DNA of 40,720 bases from Spirochaetales bacterium (GTDB taxonomy: Bacteria; Spirochaetota; Spirochaetia; DSM-2461): NCBI GenBank assembly GCA_028533045.1, contig JAQQAP010000025.1:1-40720 (forward strand), written 5' to 3'. Shown piece after piece: positions 33,001 to 40,546 of this stretch. Both the position numbers and the translations under genes were made by a program. The notes beneath the pieces are model-generated. The model did not search any database. It was not told where the DNA came from and was given only the letters and a program-made list of their open reading frames with translations. Numbering within the stretch: position 1 is the stretch's first letter; each line of letters opens with the position of its first letter.

Positions 33001-33306
33001 CCGCCGGTCTTTCTTATCAGCTTGAAGGCGGGGGGAGTCGGCATAAACCTTACCGCTGCCGATTATGTGGTTCTCCTGGATCCCTGGTGGAATCCGGCCG
33101 TGGAAAATCAGGCTGTCGACCGGGCCCACAGGATGGGGCAGACCCGTTCGGTGATGGTCTATAAACCGGTGGTGCGCGATACGGTGGAAGAGAAAATTCT
33201 GGAGCTGCAGAAGGGAAAGAAGGACCTTGCCGCCGATCTGATCAGCGAAGACAAGGGCTTTCTCAAGTCACTAAGTCGGGAAGAGGTGACCGGTCTCTTT
33301 CGATAG
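30022..33306 (+). CDS. SNF2-family helicase with N-terminal SWIM zinc finger
   Basis: 1094 aa. The SWIM finger CSCSYCFEAGHCSHI at about 69-83 has the CxC...CxH ligands. A variable middle region of about 500 residues follows. The SNF2 motor has LADDMGLGKTVQTLCF (Walker A near residue 661), the Walker B DEAQ (about 756), LTGTPVENS, LISLKAGGVGINLT and QAVDRAHRMGQTR (motif VI near 1030). It is an ATP-dependent dsDNA translocase, probably in transcription, repair or RNA polymerase recycling; the precise role in bacteria is poorly defined. The start is GTG, 2 bp after the prenyl synthase stop. The 3' end overlaps the convergent TetR gene by 44 bp. It is GC-richer than most of the window. Confidence 0.93.
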   Translation: MTLSLSLSDLAHRYPTDICNRGIELYNDGRVGDLYFDEGMIESEVEGDRDSYFVKISLNNRGVPVDSDCSCSYCFEAGHCSHIVALLVKLINEKVQLVALSGKAGGANLIREPDFDDFPVSPEEKGFSEESLIPLVPPEELPRLSPFPSQVSRDKSPAATRWKGVLNLRRRGTQWRITAALLYIKKDGTPGRLDRNFSLARVTEALNDVEERFYRFWKLLPLGGEEGMAFEKVASSVLADRDKLTLVNDRGETYRSGTLDRLGLSFSPVDFPRNGLDTKAIRFTAEFILPLPGGPAYYTPAEVLHRDGGRLFFASLEEPCLYDYEIGDKAPLVDYLLARKELPWSLGEIKSLEQEFAPFFDEKLSWNFTQKSIRACKVTPHTVLTAYDPGYGGSAFKLSFEYGPMGSFPYGRDRGATLPFYHRREEDSRESLSLFLRDGEREKEIFRWLENWFLTHFGALSYGSPLNQRRAAGDFVVEKPLDQLLYDRGDELLDRGIELRLEKQKGRVRHSTGSQWQFTGTSYKEWLSLSLTEAGKGEVDLEEFLSGGLLRSGSDLIVISPADREKLQTILERGDLKEGKLILSPHDFETLDLMEDSFKLREDEEIARIKERASRLKNFDRLEESALPKKFEGELRPYQKGGYDWLHFLHRYGLGGCLADDMGLGKTVQTLCFLQSLKERKNLGQVLLLAPVTTLSNWQREAEKFTPGLSVVNHSGPSRGKSRKDLAKAGLILASYQTFLRDADWMAGKPWTFLILDEAQAVKNWQSRTRQAVKTIEAEHRLALTGTPVENSMTELWSLFDLLEPGLLGSRDMFRRRYQIPMERDGDKSRTEELKKRVAPLMLRRKKEEVLDDLPEKEETLVWLEMGEEQRKVYDEARKGFLALIEQTLKDKEVSQAAMEILTALLRLRQLAVIPSLADVRYGDVPSCKMAFLDYFLDDLAAEDHRVLIFSQFVSALQVLRGELDRRGTEYAYLDGQTKDREKVIEGFQEEGGPPVFLISLKAGGVGINLTAADYVVLLDPWWNPAVENQAVDRAHRMGQTRSVMVYKPVVRDTVEEKILELQKGKKDLAADLISEDKGFLKSLSREEVTGLFR

Positions 33307-33853
33307 TGCGGGCCCTATCTCCGGCCAGCCCCTGCATAAGGAGGGTGAGGTAGGAGGAGTAGCTCTGGTCGGCGGAGCGGTTATGGATACTTCCCAACAC
33401 GAGGGAGAATACCATGTGTGCCATGGTTTCCAGGGGTGTGTCCGAACGGAGCCATCCTTCCAGTTGACCCTCTTTAACAAAAAGGGATATTTTTTTTCTT
33501 ATCGTATCAAAGCTCTGGCGGTACATATCTTCCACATCGCTGTCCCGGATCTCCCGGTGGGCGCAGAATTTTTCCGTTGAATCTATAAGCTCCGCCAGAT
33601 GTTTGAGAAGCATGTCCCCGCGCATGAGATAGGGAAGGTCCTGATCGATAATTTCCTCTACCTTAAGACGGTTGGCTCTAAAGAAGTATTCAATGGTTTC
33701 CTCAATGAGTCCTTCCCGGGAGCGAAAGTGGTTGTAAAGGGTTTTTCTGACAACTCCCAGTTCTGTGGCCAGGTTTTCCATATTAAAGGGTTTCTCTTCC
33801 AGGAGGAATTGAACCGTTTGTTCCAGTAGATGTTCTTTTTTTTCTTTTTTCAT
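33263..33853 (-). CDS. TetR/AcrR-family transcriptional regulator
   Basis: 196 aa from the ATG at 33853 (MKKEKKEHLLEQ), preferred over an upstream TTG because AGG lies 8 nt before it. The N-terminal HTH spans about residues 24-43: MENLATELGVVRKTLYNHF, then RSREGLIEETIEYFF, the TetR consensus. The C-terminal ligand domain is all-helical and family-unspecific. Target unknown; no efflux gene is next to it. Its last 44 bp overlap the end of the helicase gene on the other strand. Two direct GTAAAC motifs, 6 bp apart, overlap the ribosome-binding region and could be part of an autoregulatory site. Confidence 0.93.
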   Translation of the reverse strand: MKKEKKEHLLEQTVQFLLEEKPFNMENLATELGVVRKTLYNHFRSREGLIEETIEYFFRANRLKVEEIIDQDLPYLMRGDMLLKHLAELIDSTEKFCAHREIRDSDVEDMYRQSFDTIRKKISLFVKEGQLEGWLRSDTPLETMAHMVFSLVLGSIHNRSADQSYSSYLTLLMQGLAGDRARTIERDRSPLPDLVT

Positions 33854-33970
33854 AGTGTTTACCTGCTTGTTTACGTTAGAAAAAAACGCCCTGCCGGTCA
33901 AGGTGAAAAAGTTAAATCATACACAAACATTTTGTTTAATGTATAAAAGTAGAAAAGATGAGAACAAGTA

Positions 33971-33999
33971 TTGACAATTTTTACGGCTTAGTATATCTT
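33971..33999 (+). promoter_or_regulatory. Sigma-70 promoter of the Ser/Arg tRNA and SRP RNA cluster
   Basis: Consensus TTGACA (33971-33976), 17-bp spacer, TATCTT (33994-33999), 27 bp upstream of tRNA-Ser(UGA). Confidence 0.75.
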
Positions 34000-34025
34000 T
34001 GCCTACCGGGAATACCCAAGGTAAT

Positions 34026-34110
34026 GGAGGGGTGTCCGAGCGGTCGAAGGATCTGGTCTTGAAAACCAGCGTAGGGAGACCTACCGTGGGTTCGAATCCC
34101 ACCTCCTCCG
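34026..34110 (+). tRNA. tRNA-Ser (anticodon UGA)
   Basis: Class II tRNA with acceptor GGAGGGG / CTCCTCC and discriminator G. The anticodon stem CTGGT/ACCAG has loop CTTGAAA (anticodon TGA). A long variable arm (GTAGGGAGACCTAC) and T-loop GGTTCGAATCC follow. CCA is not encoded. Confidence 0.95.
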
Positions 34111-34194
34111 ATATATCCGGCGTCCTTGAATGGGGGTGCCGGAACATAATTTAATTTGCATTTCTACTGCCGAGCGATCGGCGTTGGAATATAT

Positions 34195-34281
34195 GGAGAG
34201 GTGACCGAGCGGCCGAAGGTGGCACCCTGCTAAGGTGTTGTGCGGGTAACCGTACCGAGGGTTCAAATCCCTCCCTCTCCG
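34195..34281 (+). tRNA. tRNA-Ser (anticodon GCU)
   Basis: Acceptor GGAGAGG / CCTCTCC with discriminator G; anticodon loop CTGCTAA (anticodon GCT, codons AGU/AGC); long variable arm GTGCGGGTAACCGTAC; T-loop GGTTCAAATCC. Confidence 0.95.
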
Positions 34282-34335
34282 ATCGGAAGTGAGAGATTTT
34301 TGGACCTGATTTTGTAGCTCTCTCCTTCCAAGTGA

Positions 34336-34409
34336 GTGCCCATAGCTCAGCTGGATAGAGCATTAGATTGCGGATCTAAAGGTCGGTGGTTCGAATCCAC
34401 TTGGGCATA
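34336..34409 (+). tRNA. tRNA-Arg (anticodon GCG)
   Basis: Acceptor GTGCCCA / TGGGCAT with G1:U72 and discriminator A; D-arm GCTCAGCTGGATAGAGC; anticodon stem TTAGA/TCTAA with loop TTGCGGA (anticodon GCG). Most bacteria use ACG (edited to ICG) for CGU/CGC, so a genomic GCG is unusual. Confidence 0.92.
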
Positions 34410-34415
34410 TGAGTT

Positions 34416-34502
34416 GGAGAAATGCGAGAGCGGTTGAATCGGACGGATTCGAAATCCGTTGTACAGGCAACTGTACCGAGGGTTCGAATCCCTCTTTCTC
34501 CG
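34416..34502 (+). tRNA. tRNA-Ser (anticodon CGA)
   Basis: Acceptor GGAGAAA / TTTCTCC with discriminator G; anticodon stem ACGGA/TCCGT with loop TTCGAAA (anticodon CGA); long variable arm GTACAGGCAACTGTAC; T-loop GGTTCGAATCC. It begins 6 bp after tRNA-Arg. Confidence 0.94.
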
Positions 34503-34616
34503 AATAGGAGAAAAGGGAGTCTGAGAAGATTCGTTCTTGCTAAAAATAGAAAGGATTGATGCCGGGTTAACTCTTGGTTGATCGCTTCTATCCGACAATA
34601 AAAAAGTTTAATAAAT

Positions 34617-34701
<85 letters not shown>

Positions 34702-34708
34702 TATTTTT

Positions 34709-34816
34709 ACCCTTCAGGCCCCGTGCAATTGGTTATCGCCCAACCGGGTCAGGTCCGGAAGGAAGCAGCCCTCAGCGACCGATCAATGTGCCACGGTAAG
34801 CTTGGAGGGTTTTTTT
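34709..34816 (+). ncRNA. ffs: Signal recognition particle RNA (4.5S, small bacterial type)
   Basis: The universally conserved SRP domain IV loop GGTCAGGTCCGGAAGGAAGC is present at 34747-34766 and continues AGCC. Flanking sequences form a long hairpin whose ends CCTTC (34711-34715) and GGAGG (34804-34808) pair roughly. A T-run at 34810-34816 serves as terminator. At about 100 nt it is the short form without an Alu domain. It partners Ffh in cotranslational membrane targeting. It follows tRNA-Ser(GGA) by 8 bp, so it is probably cotranscribed with the tRNAs. Confidence 0.96.
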
Positions 34817-34863
34817 ATACCCTTTGAGAAATCCTCTTCGAATTCAATAGTATCAGTTACAAA

Positions 34864-36015
34864 CTACAGAAGGTCCCACATAACCTTCTGATCCAGATTT
34901 ACCGGACGGCGGTTATTTGCCAGGGTTCGGGACAAATAGTCCCTGTTAAGATCCAGCTTCTCCGTAATGGCAATGAGCTGGTCCTCGGTCAGAAGGTTCT
35001 GTTCCGCAAACAGGAACATTAGGGCCCGTTCTGCAATAAGAGGCACCTTAAGGGCGTTCATATTAATACGCTGGTCCTCCTCATGGTCATAGCGCTTCTG
35101 CAGCTGCTGGTAGAGCTGGGAGGCGGTTAAGTCATTCTTTATATTGTAGAGTTCCTCCAGGAGGGGCTCAATCTGTCCGGTGGCCGCCTTTTCTCCCAGG
35201 GGCTTGAGATTCAGGTAGGTATACTCTTTCCCGGGCAGGTAGTGGTGCTTGTCGCAGCGGGTGCAGTAGTTCGGTTCCAGGGGATTGTCCTTATGAGTGT
35301 CGCCCCCCACAATGATGAGGGGGTCAAAATAGAGGGCAGGGCACTCTTCTCCGTCTACCGAGTAGTACCGGTAGGTGTAAAGGGAGTCCACAATGCAGTC
35401 CTTATGTTCACAATAAGCGGTGAGGGGAATAATTTCTGTGGCCGTTTCCAATAGAAGCCGGGCGGTGTGATTAAAAATATCTTTTCGAAAGTTCAATATG
35501 AGGGTGGGGAAGATAAAATTCAGGCCTCGGCTTTTAGAGGCGTTACTCACCACATAGGCTATGCGTTCATCATAAAAAGAGGCCTCGTCTATAATCCAGG
35601 TTCCCGCCCGGGGTGTCTTTTCCAAAACCTCTTCCAGCTCGAAGGAGTTGGATATGTGTGCTATTGAGTCTCCCAGTCGTTCAAAGCCGCCGCGGAAGGC
35701 GAGAGCATCGTCGGGATAGTCGGGGAATCGTCCTTTGTCCAGCATGGAGCGGATAAAGAAAATACGCCTTCGGTCCGCTTCTCCCGTGGTGGTAAGGGCC
35801 GCCACAGTATCCGATTTCTTCAGGGCCACCTTGGAGTCCCGCCAGACCCGGGAGGAAAATTCAGTCTTTCCCGACCCCATAGGTCCAATCACAAGAATAC
35901 GCCGCCCGCTCCGGGTAAAGTCAAAATGCTCCTGTGCATCGTGTACCATGAGGGCGGGAAATCCCAGACTTTTAAGAAAGGTTTGTGTTTGCAGTTCCGT
36001 TGTTGATTGAGCCAT
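34864..36015 (-). CDS. Thymidine kinase-like P-loop protein with C-terminal extension
   Basis: 383 aa from the ATG at 36015. Walker A GPMGSGKTE at 44-52, Walker B WIIDEASFYDERI (TK1-type IDEAQFF equivalent), and a zinc-ribbon-like pair TAYCEHKDC ... NYCTRCDKHHY bracketing the lasso region, as in type II thymidine kinases. Typical TK1 proteins end near residue 190-200; here about 110 residues continue after the zinc motif (KAATGQIEPLLEELYNIKND, YQQLQKRYDHEEDQR, ending VMWDLL), all helical and unfamiliar. Thymidine phosphorylation is plausible but not certain. The ATG has no ribosome-binding site and TATAAT ends 6 nt upstream. An earlier in-frame start at 36129 would overlap the divergent GH13 gene and is rejected. 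Confidence 0.75.
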   Translation of the reverse strand: MAQSTTELQTQTFLKSLGFPALMVHDAQEHFDFTRSGRRILVIGPMGSGKTEFSSRVWRDSKVALKKSDTVAALTTTGEADRRRIFFIRSMLDKGRFPDYPDDALAFRGGFERLGDSIAHISNSFELEEVLEKTPRAGTWIIDEASFYDERIAYVVSNASKSRGLNFIFPTLILNFRKDIFNHTARLLLETATEIIPLTAYCEHKDCIVDSLYTYRYYSVDGEECPALYFDPLIIVGGDTHKDNPLEPNYCTRCDKHHYLPGKEYTYLNLKPLGEKAATGQIEPLLEELYNIKNDLTASQLYQQLQKRYDHEEDQRINMNALKVPLIAERALMFLFAEQNLLTEDQLIAITEKLDLNRDYLSRTLANNRRPVNLDQKVMWDLL

Positions 36016-36021
36016 GGGGTT

Positions 36022-36027
36022 ATTATA
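36022..36027 (-). promoter_or_regulatory. -10 element of the TK-like gene, leaderless type
   Basis: Perfect TATAAT on the minus strand ends 6 nt (AACCCC) before the ATG at 36015. The -35 is weak (TGAAAA-like). Confidence 0.55.
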
Positions 36028-36122
36028 GGGGGAAGGCGGTTTTTTTTCATTAAATATTAAGAAAAAATGGAGAAAATCCCTTATGCTTAGCAGAGAGAAC
36101 TCAATTTCAAGGGGTAACAGTG

Positions 36123-38741
36123 ATGTCACTAATGGATAAAATTCTGCCGGAAAATGAAAGAGCCGCCAAAGTGGAACGGTTGGAAGAGTTGTTAAAGCTG
36201 ATTTATGGGGCCGGCTTGGGGGCTGAGCGCTTTGCCTGGCTTTTAGAGCGCATGGAGACTTTCCTGGCTTCCCTGAGTGAAGAACGGCTCCGGGGACAAA
36301 TCGATTTTAACCGGGAGAGGCCCTATGATCATCTGGCGGGACAGGTTTTTACCATTGCCTACCCGGACAATGTCTACGATGATGAAAATCCTACCTTAAA
36401 AACCCTATATGATGTTCTCAAAAAGGAATTTCCCGCCGTGGGAGGAGTGCATATCCTTCCCGAAAGGCCCATTAGTCACGGTGACATCTGGGCGCAGGAC
36501 CTGTTCGATCTCTGCGAACCGGCCAGGGCGGCAGAACTGATCAAAGAACTCCAGTCCAAAGGATTCCTGGATAAAAACCGTATGGTCACCCCCCTCTGGC
36601 AGGAAGATCCGGCCGCCCTTGAACCCTTCGGCCTGCCCGGGCTGGAGGAGAAGTTCCAAAAGGCCTGGGATTCCCACTTTAACGACGGCGGTTTCTCCCA
36701 GAAAAACAGGGACATGGTAGACCCCCGCTTCGGTACGGCCGAAGATATTGCCCGTCTGGCCGACGAATACGCCGTAATGCTCGATTACGTGGTAAACCAC
36801 CTTGATTCGGACAGTACCGCTCTGGAAGCCTATCGTAGGGGAGAAGGGACGGGAGAGGCCTTTATTATCATTGATCCCGCCCGGTACGAGGATCTTAAAA
36901 AGGACGGTTCCCTGGCCGCTACTTTTCGTCCGCGGCCCTTTCCTCTTTTTACGGGAATGAGAAAGTTTCCCGGCGGCCTCCCGTTGGATGAAAAAAAGGC
37001 CTTGGCCGAATCAAACAAGCGCTTTGAAGAGGCCGGTCTCCACCCTGTGGATGAAGAAGTCATTCTGGCCCTTTCCCTCTGGTTTAAACTGGTCAACGAC
37101 CAGGGATTGACCGCCCGGGACAGACGGCAGTACGCCCGTTTTAGCGATTGGGCCGCCGCTCAGGGGCTTAATAAAGGCGCATTTTCCCGGGATTCGGAAA
37201 TCCAGAGTCAGCAGCCCGTCCTCATGGGCAAAGCGGCGGAGAGCCTGGAAGGTTTTGCTGCGGCCCTGGGACTTAAGGAGGCCTACGGTACGGTTTTCTC
37301 CGGCTTCCAGGACGAGGTCTTTGGGGAAATTTTCTATGTTTATACCACCTTTTCCGAGTCACAGGCCGATTTGAACCCTGTTTCTGAAGAGGGATTTCGC
37401 ATGGTCTTTGACGATATGTTCTCCCTTATGGCCGACGGGGATTTAGCCATGATGCGAATGGACGCAATCAAATATCTCTGGAAGGAGATTGGGAAGAAGA
37501 ATTTTGATATGGAGGAGGGGAACCGGCTTATTGAGGTTATCCGGACGGTTCTGGACCTCACCTCTCCCCGGATTCGCCCCCTGGATGAGGTGAACAGCCC
37601 CGATCCGGTGGTGTATAAGATGGGAGCGGAAGGCGGGTTTTATTACCTCTTTGGTCCGGTGAATTCGGTGGCCGCCGCTTTTAACGGGAAGACTTTGAAT
37701 CCTCTGGAGCGGCTCAATGAGATGCTTGAGGAGCAGTGTGCGGACAATCTGGTACTCTTTGTTATGCTCAGTACCCACGACGGCCGCTCCGTTCAGGGGC
37801 TGGGAGTGGACAGGACCGACGGCCATGTCTCCATTGAGGAATTCTACAAGCTTAAAAAGGTTATCCAAGAGCGGGGAGGGAAGCCTAAATTCCGATCCGT
37901 TCCGGCGGGGACCCTTCCTGTCGACACCTTTGACAAGATTTGCCATGAGCTGATTTGGGAAGAGTATAAGGCTGACCTGGCGGCCCTTTTTGAGACTGAC
38001 GGGGCGGTAATGACCTTGAAGGAGAGCTATGACCGTGAATCTTTCCTTGCGGCTCTGGCTAAGATAAGCTCCCTTGAAGCGGATGAGCTGGCCCGGAAGG
38101 CTCCGGTGGATTTCTGGCTTAACTGGACCATAGACGGGAAAACCCCCTACGAACTTTGCGCCACCTCCCGTTCCGCCTTTACCATGGAAGGAATCGGTTC
38201 CCCCGAAGAGGAAGCCCGTCGTCTGGCCCTGGCCCAGCTCTACGTGCTTACCATGGAGCAGGTGGTGCCTGCGGTCTACATGAACGATCTTTGGGGCCTG
38301 GAGAACGACATCGCCGGTTATGAGTTGAGCGGACGTCCCCGGGACCTGAACCGCCACAAATCCCACGTGAATGAACTGGACTTTGGCAGCGATCCTTTCC
38401 GTAAAGTGTATGTTCCTCTTATGAATAAGATTATGGAGCTTCGCAAGGAGGACCGGGCTTTTTATCCGGGAGACGACAACTTTGAGTTTCTCACCCCCGG
38501 GGAAACGGTGTTTCTGAATCATCCCTTTGCGGAGGGGGACCACTCCTTTATTTTGGGAAATATCTCCCCCGAAGAGACGGAGATTCTCTTGCCTGTGACG
38601 GAGCTGGAAGGAATGGCCGGTCCCGTTCCCGAGCTGATTGATTTGATGAGCGGAGAGATCCTCACCTTGAACGAGGGGGAGCTTCATCTGAGCCTGGAGG
38701 GATTTCAGGTCCGATGGCTTAAAATCCCCGGAGGCCCGTAG
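36123..38741 (+). CDS. GH13 enzyme, sucrose-phosphorylase-like (GH13_18-type)
   Basis: 872 aa. The four GH13 regions occur in order: I, MLDYVVNHLDSDS near residue 220; II, MMRMDAIKYLWKEIG near 444 with the nucleophile Asp; III, PLDEVNSPD near 487 with the acid/base Glu; IV, MLSTHDGRSVQGLG near 550. The NDLWGLENDIAGYELSGRPR segment followed by DLNRHK near 740-760 is typical of the sucrose phosphorylase group, which makes sugar 1-phosphates from disaccharides and phosphate. Usual members have about 490-590 residues, so this one is long, with an extra ~60-residue N-terminus and insertions between regions I and II. No signal peptide, so cytoplasmic. The AAGGGG ribosome-binding site lies 9 nt before the ATG at 36123. 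Substrate uncertain. Confidence 0.85.
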   Translation: MSLMDKILPENERAAKVERLEELLKLIYGAGLGAERFAWLLERMETFLASLSEERLRGQIDFNRERPYDHLAGQVFTIAYPDNVYDDENPTLKTLYDVLKKEFPAVGGVHILPERPISHGDIWAQDLFDLCEPARAAELIKELQSKGFLDKNRMVTPLWQEDPAALEPFGLPGLEEKFQKAWDSHFNDGGFSQKNRDMVDPRFGTAEDIARLADEYAVMLDYVVNHLDSDSTALEAYRRGEGTGEAFIIIDPARYEDLKKDGSLAATFRPRPFPLFTGMRKFPGGLPLDEKKALAESNKRFEEAGLHPVDEEVILALSLWFKLVNDQGLTARDRRQYARFSDWAAAQGLNKGAFSRDSEIQSQQPVLMGKAAESLEGFAAALGLKEAYGTVFSGFQDEVFGEIFYVYTTFSESQADLNPVSEEGFRMVFDDMFSLMADGDLAMMRMDAIKYLWKEIGKKNFDMEEGNRLIEVIRTVLDLTSPRIRPLDEVNSPDPVVYKMGAEGGFYYLFGPVNSVAAAFNGKTLNPLERLNEMLEEQCADNLVLFVMLSTHDGRSVQGLGVDRTDGHVSIEEFYKLKKVIQERGGKPKFRSVPAGTLPVDTFDKICHELIWEEYKADLAALFETDGAVMTLKESYDRESFLAALAKISSLEADELARKAPVDFWLNWTIDGKTPYELCATSRSAFTMEGIGSPEEEARRLALAQLYVLTMEQVVPAVYMNDLWGLENDIAGYELSGRPRDLNRHKSHVNELDFGSDPFRKVYVPLMNKIMELRKEDRAFYPGDDNFEFLTPGETVFLNHPFAEGDHSFILGNISPEETEILLPVTELEGMAGPVPELIDLMSGEILTLNEGELHLSLEGFQVRWLKIPGGP

Positions 38742-38742
38742 T

Positions 38743-39438
38743 TTGAGTTCCTTTCCCGATATTTGGAACGGTCCCTGTCCTCTCTGCCGGGAGGAGGCGG
38801 AACATAGCCATTTCTTTACCGATAAATTCAGGCCCTACTACCGCTGTCCCGTCTGTACTCTCATTTTTGTGCCCGCCCCCTGGCAGGTGACGGCGGAGCA
38901 GGAGAAGGCCCGATACGACCAACACGAGAACGATCCGAATGATCCGGGGTACCGGGATTTTCTGGGGCGGATTGTCCCTTTCCTCGAGGAGTATCTTGAG
39001 ACAGAAGGGAAAAGGGGGCTCGACTTTGGCTGCGGCCCGGGCCCTGTTCTGGGACAGATTTTGGAAGGAAAGGGCTATGATATGTCCCTTTATGATCTCT
39101 ATTACCGGGACGATAAAAGTGTTTTGGAGGGATCTTCCTACGATTTCATCCTCAGTACGGAAGTTTTTGAACACCTTTCTGATCCGGACGCTACGGCGAC
39201 CAGGCTTTTCTCCCTCCTCAAGCCCGGTGGCATACTTGCCCTTATGACCCGCTTCTACGAGGATCAAGTCAGTTTTAAATCCTGGTTCTATAAGGATGAC
39301 GAGACCCATATTTGCTTTTATACCCGCCAAAGTTTGTCCCTCTGGGCAGAAAAGAAGGGGGTAAAAGCGGTTTTTAGGGGTAAGGATATGGTTATCTTTA
39401 AGGAGGCCCGGTCCGATAATGGTAAATATGAAGAGTAA
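38743..39438 (+). CDS. Class I SAM methyltransferase with N-terminal zinc ribbon
   Basis: 231 aa. The N-terminal zinc-ribbon-like CPLC (about 12-15) ... CPVC (about 35-38) is followed by a SAM-binding domain: LDFGCGPGPVLGQIL near residue 92-106, YDFILSTEVFEHLSDPDATA (motif post-II), and LLKPGGILALMTRF. This layout occurs in methyltransferases acting on diverse small molecules or on sugars; the substrate is unknown. The start is TTG, 1 bp after the GH13 stop, so the two are cotranscribed and translation is probably coupled. Its end overlaps the VWA gene start by 20 bp. Confidence 0.88.
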   Translation: MSSFPDIWNGPCPLCREEAEHSHFFTDKFRPYYRCPVCTLIFVPAPWQVTAEQEKARYDQHENDPNDPGYRDFLGRIVPFLEEYLETEGKRGLDFGCGPGPVLGQILEGKGYDMSLYDLYYRDDKSVLEGSSYDFILSTEVFEHLSDPDATATRLFSLLKPGGILALMTRFYEDQVSFKSWFYKDDETHICFYTRQSLSLWAEKKGVKAVFRGKDMVIFKEARSDNGKYEE

Positions 39439-40546
39439 AGCTTTTTTAATTGTCCTGATTTCCCTTTTGGCGCCCTATTTCCTTATGGCCGACGACCTGG
39501 CCATTGAGGAGGGCGATATTTACATTGAGATTGCCCGGGATAGCGAAGGCTTTGACCTGTGGATCCGGGCTAAGGAGGGAATGGGTTCTGTCCTGCTTTC
39601 CGAATCCAGTGCCGATCCGGACATGAGGGCCGACTCTTTTACCCTTCGCGCCTATGAGTACAACGAAGTAAACGGCGATGAAAAGCGCATTCTCAACGGA
39701 AAGTTTATGGAAGCCTCCACGCCTCTCTACTTTCTGATGGATTCCACCCCTGAATATAACGATGTGTTCAAGGCCGATGCCTATCACGTTTTTGTGCCTC
39801 TAAACGTGACATACGGTTACACCTATCCGGGCAGCCGGGAAGGGCAGATAGAAATTCGAAAAGGCACCTGGTTGAATATACGAAGCTTTGAGCTTGAATA
39901 TGCCGACTACGCCGGAGCCTACCGGGACAATCCTTTTATCCTGGATATGGAAGAGCTTCCCCCTCCCACTCCTCCCGCTTTGGTCGTAGAGAAGGAAGAG
40001 AAAATCCTTACGGCCATGGCCGATGAGACGGAAGGGGTTTTTACTCCTGTTAACGATACGGAGGCGGCCGCCCGGAGAATTGCCGAACTGATTACCCGCG
40101 GTGACGATGTGGATGTGGTTCTGGTTATCGATACCACCATCAGTATGAAAAACGATGTGGCCTTCCTGCGCCAGAACCTCCTTCCCATGGTGGAAGAGCA
40201 GATCATGAGTTACAGTCACTTCCGAATCGGTATGGTTCTCTACCGGGATTACAAGGATGCCTATCTGACTCACGATTTCCCCTTCGAGTATGACCTGGAT
40301 GCGATTCAGGGACGGTTGAATATGATTACTGTCGACGGGGGCGGGGACAAGCAGGAAGCGGTCTATGAAGGGCTTTACGATGCGATTATCAACTACGATT
40401 GGCAAGCGGCGAATCGTTTGATTATTCAGGTGGGAGACGCCATGCCTCACACCTATCCCAAGGGGAAAATCACGGAAGACATGGTTTTTGATGCGGCCCG
40501 AACCATGGGGATTCAGATTTATCCCATTCTTCTCCCCGATGACTAG
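39419..40546 (+). CDS. Exported von Willebrand factor A domain protein
   Basis: 375 aa. Signal peptide MVNMKSKAFLIVLISLLAPY then FLMADD; a second in-frame ATG at 39428 is an equally possible start. Residues about 25-165 are a beta-rich unknown domain, then a linker with EELPPPTPPALVVEKEE, then a VWA domain at about 228-375 with MIDAS-like DTTISMKND and LIIQVGDAMPH. VWA domains bind metal and proteins. Likely periplasmic or envelope-associated, role unknown. It is the last gene of the GH13-methyltransferase-VWA run, overlapping the previous stop by 20 bp. Confidence 0.85.
   Translation: MVNMKSKAFLIVLISLLAPYFLMADDLAIEEGDIYIEIARDSEGFDLWIRAKEGMGSVLLSESSADPDMRADSFTLRAYEYNEVNGDEKRILNGKFMEASTPLYFLMDSTPEYNDVFKADAYHVFVPLNVTYGYTYPGSREGQIEIRKGTWLNIRSFELEYADYAGAYRDNPFILDMEELPPPTPPALVVEKEEKILTAMADETEGVFTPVNDTEAAARRIAELITRGDDVDVVLVIDTTISMKNDVAFLRQNLLPMVEEQIMSYSHFRIGMVLYRDYKDAYLTHDFPFEYDLDAIQGRLNMITVDGGGDKQEAVYEGLYDAIINYDWQAANRLIIQVGDAMPHTYPKGKITEDMVFDAARTMGIQIYPILLPDD

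Noticed and set aside
34347..34598. Frames across the Ser/Arg tRNA cluster
   Set aside because: These simply read through tRNA genes with good cloverleaf folds. No protein is expected.
36016..36129. N-terminal extension of the TK-like protein from 36129
   Set aside because: It would overlap the divergent GH13 start and include the -10 box. The extension is hydrophobic, non-homologous and lacks a ribosome-binding site.
37443..38687. Long open frame (414 codons) on the minus strand
   Set aside because: Antisense to the GH13 gene, His/Gly/Val-rich shadow composition with no motifs.
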